Shown: piece by piece, positions 26,040-38,600 of the stretch
Numbering within the stretch: the first letter of the stretch is position 1
Layout of the letters: each line of letters opens with the position of its first letter
Origin: Vibrio ouci
Lineage (GTDB): Bacteria; Pseudomonadota; Gammaproteobacteria; Enterobacterales; Vibrionaceae
Direction: 5' to 3'
Assembly (NCBI RefSeq): GCF_004551525.1
Contig: NZ_SATR01000005.1
Coordinates: 1 to 64,000 of the forward strand
DNA: 64,000 nucleotides
The notes under the pieces: generated by a model
Databases searched by the model: none
Seen by the model: the letters and a program-made list of their open reading frames with translations, nothing else
What the model was told of the DNA's origin: nothing
Made by a program: the position numbers and the translations under genes

Positions 26040-29000
26040 TTAGATCTTACCGACAAGGTTAATAAAGACACCGTTGGCATCATAGTCATCATCATTAGCT
26101 AAGTTACTGTCAAAACCGGAGAAGTTGTAACCAATACCCACTTTAAAGTTATCTGATAAATGTTTATTTACTGATATCAGCGCACCATGTTCCAGTTCAT
26201 CGTTTAGAGTGTCGGTTTTCCAGTGATACTCACCCGTCACGTCCCACTCTTTAATAACATGGTATGAAGCGCTCAAACCGTATAGGTTAATGTTACTTTC
26301 AACGACTTCATTGTTGCCAGAGGCGCGCTCAAAGGTCTCTTTTTTGTCTTTATGGCCGTACTTCGCGCCCACATCGACTTTAGCATTAACAGAGTAGATC
26401 CCTTCCACTTCAACGATATGCGACTCTTCGTCTGAGTAGTCTACGTCGCGATCTAAGTTATCTTTATCGGCAATGTAGGTATAGCGGCTCAACAAGTTCA
26501 AGCGATCGTTGTAAATTGGACGATATGCTAACCCGCCTGTCGCCTCAACAAAACGCGCTAACGTTTCATCGGTGTCTTTACTAATAGACTTCGAGTAATT
26601 GTACTTACCAAACAGCGTGTACTCTTCGGTCAGGTTCTGAGTATAGCGGTTGGTTGTGACAAACTGGTCAACTCGACGACGGCTTGGATCGACATTTTCG
26701 TTACCTTTATCAACACGATACTCCAGTTTATGCTTCAAACTCACATCATCGATGTCGATACTCGCGGTAAAGGTCGCTGCTTTGCGCTCAGTCACTTCGA
26801 GAATCGTTGGATCAAGCTCGTTCTTTTTCTCTATCTCACCTTGCTGGTAACCAATACCGAAGTCGATGTCGTCTGTCATGTCGTAGCCAAAGCCAAACGA
26901 ATCAATACGACCTTTGCCATTGTTCTCATCAACAAACTGGTTTTCTTGGTAGAAGTCGACGTTAGACGTTAGGTCAGCACGTTGGCCGACAATAACGTTA
27001 TTCTCTCCTTCATAGTTATCGTCGGTATAAGTTACGTAAGTCGTGTAGCTATCGGTAATGTCATAACTTGCTGTCGCTTGCGTTGCATCGCCGCGGTCAC
27101 CTGTTGTGTATTCAGCGCCAAGAGTAAGATCTTCTAATACTCTAAATTCTGCACCAACAGACACACTGTCGTTGTCGTCATACTGGTCAGTTTTATCGAC
27201 TGTCGTTTGACCTTTCACGTAGACACTATTGTCACTATCCCAGATATAGTCGGCTCTTAGACCTGCCAGTGTCCCCTTACCTTTTTCATTTTCTCGGTTA
27301 AGTTCATCCACCTGCTTACCGGCAGCCGACACTTTGATGTGGTCAGTAACTTTGAACTGCGCTTCTAATTCCGTCTGCTGGGTATCGGTTTCTTGCACAC
27401 CGTTAATGTCAGTTTCTTCAATCGAAGTATACCGAGTAGCAAAACTTAAACGATCGGTGGCTTGAAGACGCAACTCTGTACCATACGACAACTGTTCTAA
27501 ATCATCACTTTGGCTTGCGTAGCTGTAGCCAGCGTCTTTCTCTTTGTACCAAGCTTTAATGTCGTTACCGACAACACCGAAAATGTTAGGTGCGATGTCA
27601 TAAAGGTTTGCAACACCTTTAACCTGTATCGAGTCTCCTTTGCGCTCTTCGAGATCGGTACCAATCGGAGTAAAGGTTAAACCTCCATCGAAGGAAACAA
27701 AGTTAGAGTCTGTTTGACGTCCTTCACTTTGGGCAAATTCCGCCTTGATGTAGGTACCTTCCGTTGCTCTTAAGGTAAGGTCAGTACCATAGGCTTCGTA
27801 GTCTTGACCGTCTTTTTCTTCCGAAACGTAGTTTGCACCAATACCAATATAATCGTTCGCCCAGCCTTTAATACGGCCACCGTATGTCATGGAGTCCTTA
27901 ATGTCAGAGCCCTGAGGAACATATTCATAATCAACCGCTAAGTAATTTTCGTAGCCGTCAGTTGGCGTATCATCAATCACTGAGCCAAAGCTATCGGAGA
28001 TAATGTTGTTTAGCGGACGCATCAAAATGATTCGGCCTTGGTAAGGGTCAATTTCATAGTCGCGACCAGACTGAAGCGGCACTTCTTTTTCAGAGATACC
28101 TGAATCTTTATTGACTACTTTAACATAGACTTTGTCACTGCCTGGAACCACTTCACCGTGGCGAAGGAAGTAAAGTGAGCCACCTGTACCAAGGAACTCA
28201 TCGTGAGCAAATGATGATTCAGCAGAGGCTGCAAAACCGACAACGTTTAATCGATCATCGCCAAACTTGGTGGTAGAACGGGTGCGATAATCGCCCTTAA
28301 AACCATACAAGCTTCGGTTGTAATCATTGTTATCCGTGCCCGTAATTCCGGTATTGTAGTTCCCCCAAAGAGCTTGAGACTTATCATATTCAAGATCGAA
28401 GTAGACTTTACCTTTGGTGTTGACCACTTTATGAATATTCGCCCCATCACCATAATCACCGTAATAGAGTTCGTCGTCATCCTCTAGAACATCGAATACA
28501 TCAGAATCGTCAGCCGCAAAAGGATGTTTAAAGATGTCTTTGATTTGACCATCTTTACTATCAAAGTGTGTGGTTAGGCGTAGCTTGTCACCAAACTTAC
28601 CTTGGCTGAAATAGGCGATGCGCCCTTGGTTGTAGACATCATCTTGATATTGATCGTTAACACCAAGTGCACCGGTGTCACCCGTTACTCGGTTCTTACC
28701 AATATACATATCCGCCAAACCAGCTTGAGCATAATAGGTATCCGGAATACGTACATAAAGCTGATAGCGGCGCTCATCACCGTTATCAAACACCACTTTG
28801 GTTGGGAAGATATACGCATCTGCTGGCAAGAACTGTTCTGCGTACAGCTCACCATCTTCGATATCAAACTCATCTTCACCAATAACAACTTTGTCGACGC
28901 CTTTTAGCCCAGTACCAATAAACTTAGCCAAACCAGAGTTGGTTGGGATGTTATGGCGCATCAGTTTCGCACGGCCAAAACTGCGCGATAGGTCGTCTTC

Positions 29001-29573
29001 GCTGTCGTTACGATCAAGTTCAATTTCGGAATCTTGTGTCACCAGATCCATGACACCAATCGTAGTGACATCCATGTTGCCGTCTTTATCCCACGCTTTA
29101 AAGCGGAACTGAAGTTGCTCCCCGACATTAAACTGGTAATCAACATCCGTCGTACCATCCCATTCAACATCGATGTCATTGGCAACGTCAGTGCCTGTCA
29201 AAACCTTCAAAGGCTGAGACAATGAGCGATCGCGTCCACGGTAAATTTCGATCTGGTAACGATCCATGTAGTAGCTGTAGTTCGAGCTAATGGTAAAGTT
29301 AACGCTATCGGCTAGCTTCCCTTGGTCCACTTCTAGCTCATCACCAACACTCACATCTAGAACTGGCTCAAAACGTGTGATATCACGGCTCGCCCAAATC
29401 GCACCTTCTTTGAGATAAATTCGCGAACTGTCTTCTTGCTGATGTAACTCGACTTCGATACCCGTTGTGTCAGTATCAAGCTTTTCTAGTTTACTGGTAT
29501 CTTTTGCAGCAACTATTACAGGAATAGCAGCAGCAACGCAGATAGCAATACGACTCAACTTTAGCGCCTTCAT
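26040..29573 (-). CDS. Large predicted outer-membrane beta-barrel protein, partner of the giant repeat protein
   Basis: The 1,177-residue protein has a Sec signal (residues 1-22, ending IVAA). The first 270 residues or so are globular, with an ILIT-like, beta-rich composition. A central region carries the conserved element YFLRHGEVVPGSD and GRDYEIDPYQGRIILMRPL (about 490-545). From about 590 to the C-terminus it consists of alternating amphipathic strands with Asp/Lys-rich turns (GVGANYVSE, KVSAAGKQV, GAEYTTGDRG, VGIGYNFSG), typical of an outer-membrane barrel with at least a dozen hairpins. The last strand reads GVFINLVGKI. It is strongly acidic. I cannot assign it to a named family; similar proteins occur next to DUF11-repeat proteins in other proteobacteria, as far as I recall. 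It stands 38 bp after the giant gene. It is a possible pore or anchor for that protein. Confidence 0.75.
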   Translation of the reverse strand: MKALKLSRIAICVAAAIPVIVAAKDTSKLEKLDTDTTGIEVELHQQEDSSRIYLKEGAIWASRDITRFEPVLDVSVGDELEVDQGKLADSVNFTISSNYSYYMDRYQIEIYRGRDRSLSQPLKVLTGTDVANDIDVEWDGTTDVDYQFNVGEQLQFRFKAWDKDGNMDVTTIGVMDLVTQDSEIELDRNDSEDDLSRSFGRAKLMRHNIPTNSGLAKFIGTGLKGVDKVVIGEDEFDIEDGELYAEQFLPADAYIFPTKVVFDNGDERRYQLYVRIPDTYYAQAGLADMYIGKNRVTGDTGALGVNDQYQDDVYNQGRIAYFSQGKFGDKLRLTTHFDSKDGQIKDIFKHPFAADDSDVFDVLEDDDELYYGDYGDGANIHKVVNTKGKVYFDLEYDKSQALWGNYNTGITGTDNNDYNRSLYGFKGDYRTRSTTKFGDDRLNVVGFAASAESSFAHDEFLGTGGSLYFLRHGEVVPGSDKVYVKVVNKDSGISEKEVPLQSGRDYEIDPYQGRIILMRPLNNIISDSFGSVIDDTPTDGYENYLAVDYEYVPQGSDIKDSMTYGGRIKGWANDYIGIGANYVSEEKDGQDYEAYGTDLTLRATEGTYIKAEFAQSEGRQTDSNFVSFDGGLTFTPIGTDLEERKGDSIQVKGVANLYDIAPNIFGVVGNDIKAWYKEKDAGYSYASQSDDLEQLSYGTELRLQATDRLSFATRYTSIEETDINGVQETDTQQTELEAQFKVTDHIKVSAAGKQVDELNRENEKGKGTLAGLRADYIWDSDNSVYVKGQTTVDKTDQYDDNDSVSVGAEFRVLEDLTLGAEYTTGDRGDATQATASYDITDSYTTYVTYTDDNYEGENNVIVGQRADLTSNVDFYQENQFVDENNGKGRIDSFGFGYDMTDDIDFGIGYQQGEIEKKNELDPTILEVTERKAATFTASIDIDDVSLKHKLEYRVDKGNENVDPSRRRVDQFVTTNRYTQNLTEEYTLFGKYNYSKSISKDTDETLARFVEATGGLAYRPIYNDRLNLLSRYTYIADKDNLDRDVDYSDEESHIVEVEGIYSVNAKVDVGAKYGHKDKKETFERASGNNEVVESNINLYGLSASYHVIKEWDVTGEYHWKTDTLNDELEHGALISVNKHLSDNFKVGIGYNFSGFDSNLANDDDYDANGVFINLVGKI

Positions 29574-29611
29574 ACTGGTTCACTCATTGTACTTGTCTGA
29601 TTTAGCATGAA

Positions 29612-32600
29612 TTAATCTTCCTCTGTCGCAACACTAAAGTTGAATTTCGTTAGTTTGTTAGGTGAAATTCGTTGAACACGTGGGTTTTCACTGATGACCT
29701 TCATTCCCGTCGGCAAAGAGTCGGTATCGACTTTCACTAAGAAGTTCTTACCTTTCTTATCCAGTACCCACTGATCCGGTACGTGGTAACGCCCATATTG
29801 GTCCGTTTCGATAACAATACCTTCAACAGTCAATAATCGAACGCCAGGAATACCATCTTCATAAATACCCTTGTTTTCAATCACAATCTCCCACAGATAA
29901 TGGTCACCATCTCTATATAGGTTGCGCGTAACATCTAGGTTTTCAGCCGACAGCCCATCTTTTTTATCATCTACATAATGGCTGGTTATTTCGCCACTTC
30001 TATCAAACATGATTCGCGTACCAGAATCGGTTACCACGCTAAAGGTGAAGCCTTTGTCGCTACGCGTTTCAAACTGGAACACTGCCTTGTTGCTCTTTGG
30101 TAGCGTGCGGTTTTGCGACAGGCCAAATAGCTTATCTATCTCATACCCTTTCACCAACGCAGAATCATATTGCTTCAGTTTTCTATTCGAACGACTATCG
30201 TGGGAATAGTTGTGTTGATACAGCTCTGCTTCTTCTTTCGTTTCCACGTGTTCAGTGTCAGAAAGACGAACCTCTCTACCATCTTGAATCACCACAGTGG
30301 TACCACCGATATAATCTTTATGTGAGATATTTGCTGTCACAATCACATCAAACGCAGTGGCATCTGCCTGGAATCCATCTTGGTTATGATCTTCAAATAC
30401 CTTACCTATGATTGATGCGGTATCGAAAACTTTGTCCGGCAAGACTTCAACGGTTGCCGTCGCCGTGTTGGATTTTTCTTCCAATGCTCCAGATGTTTGA
30501 CCTTCTGGTGGAGACATTGCTACCGCTGAGTTTACATATTTACCAAATGTTGCTCCGACCGAAACCCTTAATAGGTAACGAATGCGCACTTTCTCAGTAA
30601 TGGTTTTCTCACCATTGCCATACGCCAACATGTCACCAACATTGAAGGTTAAGCTGTTTGTTACCGCAGGATCATCAACTTTAATCACGTCATCGCCAGT
30701 ATCAAACTCACCGTCTGGCCCGCTGTTTACTAGTTCGGTAGAACCCGGAACATACGCAAATCCTGATGGGTAACGGTCGACAAGTTTGACATCTTTGAAC
30801 TCTGACTCATTGTTATTGAAGATAGTCACTTCGTACTCGACAACATCACCAACTTGAGCGTCAGTTTGTAGCGCTTCCTTGGTAACTTCTAACTCACCTT
30901 CATTATCCGCAAACTTCTTCACATGGATGGTTACATCATCCGAAGCACTGGTCCCGGTTGCAGGGTCTGTCACAGTAAAGGTATTGGTTATATTGTCATC
31001 TAAGCCTTTGTTTAACTGGCCTGTAATAGTAATTTCATAGCCATTGCCCATGTATGGCAGCAGGTCTAATGAAGGTCCACTGTCAGGAAGCAAGAGATCC
31101 TTATCAGTAAACTCGCCTTTATTTTGTCCTGTCGGCCATTCAACAATGCTCATTTTCCACGATGTGAACAGAGGGTTACCGTTAGTGCCCGCAAGCTTAC
31201 TAATTTCATCGACCATCTTAGTTCCTGTAATGGCTGATGAACCTTGGTTACTTACTTTCAATACATAAGTAAGCTCTGAATCATCGTTAGTATATTGCGC
31301 ATTCTCACCCTTAGTGGTGGTTTTATCGACGATGAAGCTAACGGCTCTCGGCGTGATCATAGCACTTACCGACTCTATGCTAGCGTTTCTCGCATCTCGG
31401 GTTGACGGAGCAGGCGCTGGCGCAGCATCCGATTCATCGATCTTGAATGACGTATTGACAATCTCACCCATCGCACGTGGGTCGGTAGTACCGGTAATCG
31501 CAATCTCAACCGTATCGCCCGGAGCAATATCGCCTCCAATGGTAATATCATTGTTGTCTGACAAAGTACCAGCGTTGATGTTTGAGCGAGGGTCATTGCT
31601 CTTCGCTTCGATCTTCCAATCGGTAAACGCGCTCACCACTTCTCTGTCGCCAGTCGACAAATCAGGCTTAGTCTGCACCTTCATGCGCGAAATAGCGTTT
31701 CTCAATAACACGTCATTGGCAAAACCCTTACTATCGTTAAATAGCTTGACGCGGAACGTTGCTGGCTCACCCGCTTTATAGATAGGGTTATCCGCTTCTT
31801 CGGTGATAATCACGTTGTCAGGCTCAGGGAGTAAACTCGCCACAGCAGTAAAGCGGTCCACTCGTCCTGTATTAACCAACATACTTGCTTTGTTATCGAT
31901 CTGGCCATTAGCGAAACTGTTTACTTGCCCTGTGATAACAAGTTCCAGCACATCGTTAGGCGCTATATTCACCGTAGAATCAACCTCTCGATTATTACCA
32001 CTAGGGTCTGGCGAGATCGTGGTTAGTTCATTGCCTTTGTTGACTTTAATAGACCAAGAGTCCAGCGCAGGCTCACGAGCACCATTCACTGTATCGACTT
32101 CCAATGAACCTAGCAGATCTTTCAGTTGGATCCCGCCGACAAACGCTTCATTCTGGTTAGTCAGGATGACTCTAAACGTTGCTGGCTTACCCGGCTCGTA
32201 AGTCATTTCAGTGTCTGAGCCTGTTTCACCAACAAACTTCTCAAGTTTCAGTGAGATTGGGCGGTGTTTGATTAACGCATCGGCACTCTTTTGCGGATCA
32301 GTTGCGAAATCAACCGTGACGTTATTGAGGATATCACTCGTCGCATAACGGTTAACTATGCCATCAATAGTGAACGTCACCGTACTATTTGGCGCAATAT
32401 CCGCGAGGGTATCGATGTCTGGGTTCTTACCACTTGGCGTAACCGTTAGGCTAGAATTGGCGTCACTTGGCTCGGTCTTAATCGTCCAGCTCTCAAATGC
32501 TGTTCCAGTACTACCATCAACCAAAGTAACCAAAACATCATTCATGATGTCTTTAATCGCCACATCGTCAGCAAAGCCATCACCTTGGTTACTTACAGTA

Positions 32601-35600
32601 ACCACAAACTGAGCGGGCTCACCAGCTTGATAGAACTCTCTATCCGCTGTTTTCGTCACAGTAATATCTGCAGGTTTCGGCTTGATCACAGCGCTTGCTG
32701 AACTGTCTTTACCGTTGTATTTCACGTTAGCAGTATTATTAATGTCGCCAATCGCACGGCTATCTATTTTACCGCGTACCGTATAGGTAATCGTATCATT
32801 TGGCGCCAAGTCGATTATATTCTTGATATCACTATTCAATGCATAAGTGCCGCTATAGTCGACTGTCGTCATCGGGTCATTGGCTTTAAATGAGTACTCC
32901 CAATGAGTAAAGGCTGGCTTATCGACACCATCTACCGTTTCTACCATGATCTTTGAAAGTAGATCTTCTAACTCGATATCGTTGGCAAATGCCGCGTCTT
33001 TGTTTTCAATCGTAATAACAAAGCCGTTGATTGAACCTGGTGTGTAGTACTCTTCAATCGGCGTTTTCGTTACCAAAATTTCAGGAATGAGTGGTTTACT
33101 TATCGCTTCATCAGACAATGATTTTCCGTCATATTCGACATCCACGACATTCTTCACTTCACCGATAATCTCTGGCTTTAATGTACCTTTGATGGTGACT
33201 GTCACCACATCTTCAGGCGCAATATCGACCATGTTATTAATATACTCACCTGAAAGTGCTGGGAGAACTGTTGTGCCCTTAGCCGACGTTGCACTGATAT
33301 CAATTGTGCCCGGCTTAAAGACAGATATCGTATTACCGTAAATTGTTTCAGCACTAATACGGTTAACAAAGTCTGTCACTTGAACATCTGTTGCCCAGAC
33401 ACGCTGAGTATTGGTTAATACAATGGTATAAACCAGTTCGTCTTCAGCTTGGTATACGTCTTTATCGACCTCTTTTGACACCGTCACTTCAGCATCAATC
33501 GGCAAATAAGTTGCACTATCAGTCACTTCATTAACGCCGTTAGCAGCAACACTCACCTTGTTGGTAATTTCACCAATAACATTGTTTTTGACGATGCCTT
33601 CAAGATGCAGTTGAATCTTCGACCCAGGCGCTAACTGATACTCACCCTTAAAGCTATCAGCACTATCGAAGTCGGTCTGCGAGATGACGTGTGAAGCACT
33701 TGCACCTGAATCTACGATGTTTATCGAGCTACTCGCGCTATCCCATGACTCAAACACTCTGCCTGGTCGAGGGGTCCCCACCACTTCGCTGCCGATATTT
33801 TTTACTAAGTCTTCGACGGTTAAGTTTTGTAGGTAACCTACACCGGTATTTTCGATCGTGATATCAAAGCCTATCTTGTCGCCTGGCGCATAAACCGCAG
33901 GTGAAATCGAAGCTTCTTTACTGACTGATAAGCCACCCGGTTCTGGGTAGATATAGTGCTGCTTCAAGTCATATTGTTTACTATCGACATACAGCGTGTT
34001 GCCAAACTTGCCCACTGCGTCATCACGTACATTACCAACCACGTCGATTTTTAGAACCGTAGGTTCTGTCGGAGTGGCTGCACCTAACTTAACAATCGCG
34101 TCAATATCACCTGTCGTTTGGATAGCACTTGCATCATTGTGAGCAGCGCCAACATTGCTCACAAAGGTCACGGTTGTGGTCCAAGACTTCAAAGCGGTTT
34201 GCATAGTGCCATCAGCTGTTTCAACTAAGAACTTCGAGATCGCATCTTCTACTTTGACATCCGCATTGGTGTCAGCCTTGTTGGCAATATACATGGTGTA
34301 ACGTACTTCACCACCCGGAACATAAGTTGGTGTATCCGTGCTCTTAGACGCAAGAATCTCTGCATCACCCTGCCCTAATACGATGACATTCGAATCCTTG
34401 CCACCAACGGTTGCTACATTAGTAATCGTACCCGTTGCATCATCATCAACACTGCCCGATAAGCCAAATACCACCTTGTCACCCGGCATTAAGTCGAACG
34501 TTGCATCAAGAGGCTTACTGCCAGAGTAGTTACCCGAAATAGAGAAACGGTCTGTACTTGGCTGCTCAAGTACAGTGGTTGATAAACTGCTAAACGCTTT
34601 TGCCCCAGTAGAGGTCACAATCGAATTTAGTTTGTCTATGATCGCGACATCGTTGGCAATACCTTCACCAGTATTCTCAACAGAAATGGTATAGCTAACT
34701 TGTCCGCTTGGATTGTATTCACACCCAGCACCAGTGTTCGATGGGAACGAACAGCTACCGCCATCTGCAGTGGTATTGGTTACCAACTTTTCGAATACTA
34801 AGTTAGGCGCCACAGGTGGGATCACTGGAGTATGAACATTTTTACCCCCAGCACTGGCGTTGTTCGCGTCAATATCGCCTAGTGCATCGTCTCTGATTGT
34901 CCCTTTGATCGTGAACTGAATATCTTCTGCTGGACCAATGTCTGTCGTCACGTCTAAGTCACTGTTTGCATCATACGGCGGTAAGTAGGTCTCACCCTTC
35001 GGCACAATTCCTAGGGAAATTGGATCGCTAATAGAAAACGTACTAAATGCTTGCTCTGTCGAACCGCCAAGTATTTCAACCTGAATATTAGAAACAATAT
35101 CTTGTATTCGAGTCTGATCGGTCCAAACCTTAGCTTTGTTATCCACATCTAAAAGGTAAACAACCTCTTCGCCTGGCTTGTAGGTATCGCCATTTTTATA
35201 TGGTCGACCACCAATAGAGACAATTTTCTTCTCTACATGCAAATTTTGAGCGTCAGGTTTAATTGTGGACTGACCGAAGGCTGAACCGTTGTAGTGCGGT
35301 GTCGCAACGACATCCTCTAAAGCATCATGGCGAATTTCACTTTCGATAATAAACTCAATCCAACCGCCCGGAGCAATTGAAAGCTCTGGGATATCGATAT
35401 CTACATTATTGCCACCAGTAAAGGTGCCGATCGTCGTTACAAGCTCAGGAGACTGCGTAACCGAAACGTTCCAGCCAAACTCATCAAACACGGGGCCTGT
35501 TTGATCATCACTTTCACCTGCTGCATTCTGCGCCAGTCGACTTTGAATTTTCGAGAACTCTTCTTTCAGCGATGCGCCGTACTCAGTACCCTTACCATCA

Positions 35601-38600
35601 TTTTCTAGACGCAGTTTGTAGACCACGACTGCGCCATGGCTTGATGGGTCAAAGTTATACGTCTGCTTCTTAGTACTTAAGCTATCATCGGTATAGGCGA
35701 AGTGTGATTTCTTCAGCCCTGCAGCTAGCATATCCGCACGCTCTGAATCTAAGTTATGTTTACCATCGACTTTGGCTCTGTTCTGGATAGGGCCAACCGC
35801 TTTTTCAGAGATCTTTGCTTTGATGGTGTACTTAATAAACGTACCACTGCCATCACTCCCAAAGTCACTACCCGCTAAGTCAAACTGCGTATCAATATTG
35901 TTATTGTCACTGACAGTACCCGCGTTGGATAATTTACTGTTATCAACGTCAGTAGTAATCGTCCACGAATCAAAAGCTTGACCAATCGAGCCATCATAGT
36001 AGTCGGTGGTAATACCTTTAATATCGTCGACAATCGGAATGTCTTTTAGGTGAACGTTATGCAGGTTTCTAAGCGTAATTTCATACACCAAGTAACCACC
36101 CGGCGTGTAGCCGCCGGACAATTCGGTTGTACCATCTTGGTCTAAATACTTGGTTAGGTGTTTTTCGAAGTCATATTTCTCAGTATCAGGCTTCGATTCC
36201 GCGCTCACAGTATCACCATCAACCTTAAGTAAGTTGACAATATTACCTACCGCATTTTTGTTGACGACTGCGGTCACTACATAATCGATAGTTTCACCCG
36301 CAGGAACGGAGAAACTAGTTTCAATATCTGCGTTATCTTTGAGCGTTCCATCTAAATCCACTTCAGCGTATGGACTACCCCCTAGTACTTTAGGTTCGAT
36401 TGTCCAACCATATGGGAAGGCGATATCATCAGAGCCATCAAGCATCGTTGTAGTAATATCTGAGATTTTATCTTCAACAGGAATCGAGTAAGCGCCACCT
36501 TTACCATCATTCTTGATCGTCAGGTGATAGGTTAGCGGTTGACCCGGTTGGTAGTTTTTCTGTTCTACCGTTTTACTGAAGGTTAAATGGTAGTCGTAAG
36601 GTTCAACAGTAATGCCGCCAATCGTAATATCACCTGACGCATCACCACGTACGACACCTTCTACGGTGTAAAGTACGTAATCACCTCCAGCGACATCAAT
36701 CGTGGTATCGATGTTCTTGTTATCTTCGACAACACCATCCAAGGTGCCATCAGTTGTGCCATCCCCTCCATTCGCGTCATCTTTGGTTACGGAGACAGAA
36801 AACGTGTCGTTGAATGGATTAGCTTTAGTGCCGTCAAGCAACAACACGCTGACGCCTTCGATGTCTTCGAATACACGGTGGTTGTTGTAGTAACCACGGT
36901 TAGAAGAGACTTTTACTTTATAGGTTAACGTGTCACCCGGCGCATAGTTTCGACTATCTTTGCCATTAACCAATAATGTACGAGTCACTGCGCCGCCACT
37001 ATCCACTCTCTGCATCTCATGGTGAGAGACATGCGACTGCTCGGTGACAAGATTATAGTCACGGAAAATATACGCATCATTCACGATGATTTGTTTTAAA
37101 CCAAGGCCATCGTCAGTGCCGATCACATTATCTTTAACGTGAGCCTTGATCTTAAAGGTACGGATTTCACCTGACGCTAATGAGAAAGTCTCATCGTCAG
37201 CTTCTGGATAGATAAGATCTTTATTGGTTTGTGGCTGCCAACCTGCCCCATCAGCGTAGTCAAATTGCCAATATTCAAACGGCGATTGATTGTGCCAATC
37301 AGCAAAGTGATTGTTCTTATTATTGGCAAGTACTGAACGAATTTCCGTTAGGGGATCGCCTAGCTTAAGCGAGGTCGCATCATTATCACTGTTATTTTGC
37401 AAAGTGATAAAGTACGTCACGTCTTCACCTGGGACAAACTGGGTTCGGTCTGCAGTTTTCAGGATTGAAACGTTAAGCTTAGCATCACCACTATCACCAA
37501 TTTCTGCTGATGCAGATTGGTCTAGGTTGTTGACTGGATCATGAATTTCAACTGTGTTTGAGATTTCGTCATTTTTATAGTCATTTTTGACCAAGCCTCG
37601 AATCGTATATTTAACAAAACCGGGGCCATCAGATGTTTTAGGATCGATATCGATTTTGGTATTGATGTTACCATTTGTAGGATAGTTAGATGGACTCCCC
37701 GCATAACTACCTGTTTTGTAGGTAGTATTGTTACTGTCGGTGCTAGCAGTAATCGTCCAGCTAGAAAATGCATCCATACCAATGATATCATCTTTCACTG
37801 CCACTTCATTCGCATAACCTGCGCCGCGGTTATAAACCGTCACATCAAATTCGACATATTGTCCCGGGAAAAACTGATTCTCTTTGGTCGTTTTAACAAC
37901 AACCACATCAGGTGCTTTAGGGGGCACGGTAGCAGTATCAGACGCGCCACTCTGTGAATCAGAATCAGGTGTCTCAATGGTCGCCGTATTATCGAACTTC
38001 TTATAGATAATCTCGTCACTTACAGAGCGATCGATTTGAGCGATAATGGTGTAGACAACCTCGGTATTCGGGGCGATTTGAGCAGTAAGGTTGATATCTT
38101 TATTATCTTCAAAATCACCGACTTTCGTTACTGCACCATTACCAACTAAATCTGGGTCATCGGACAGAATTTCAGCCCCAATGGACCATGAGGAAAACAC
38201 CTGTTTTGAGCTGCTGTCCGGCTCCAATAACCCTGCTGATATCTTAGATATTTCATCCACCAATTTTACATTGGTCGCATAGCCATTGCCTTTGGCATTT
38301 TTTAGGTGGATTTTGTAAATGATCTCATTGTCTAATTTAGAGTAACTGGTGCGCTCAGAATGAAAGCCTGAGTCACGATTGGTTTTTACTGTCTTGTTTA
38401 ACCCTATCTTAAAGTCTTTTGGGTCTGAACCGCGGTCTGCATAGACAGAACCATCAACGGTCACACTATTCTGAATATGCCCATTCGCTATTGGATTAAT
38501 TTTCGCGACAACTGTGTAGATGATGTAACTATGAGGCTCAAGTGTTGCTTTGACATCAAGATCAACATCTGTGATTGATCCCGTAATACCAGTAACCGAA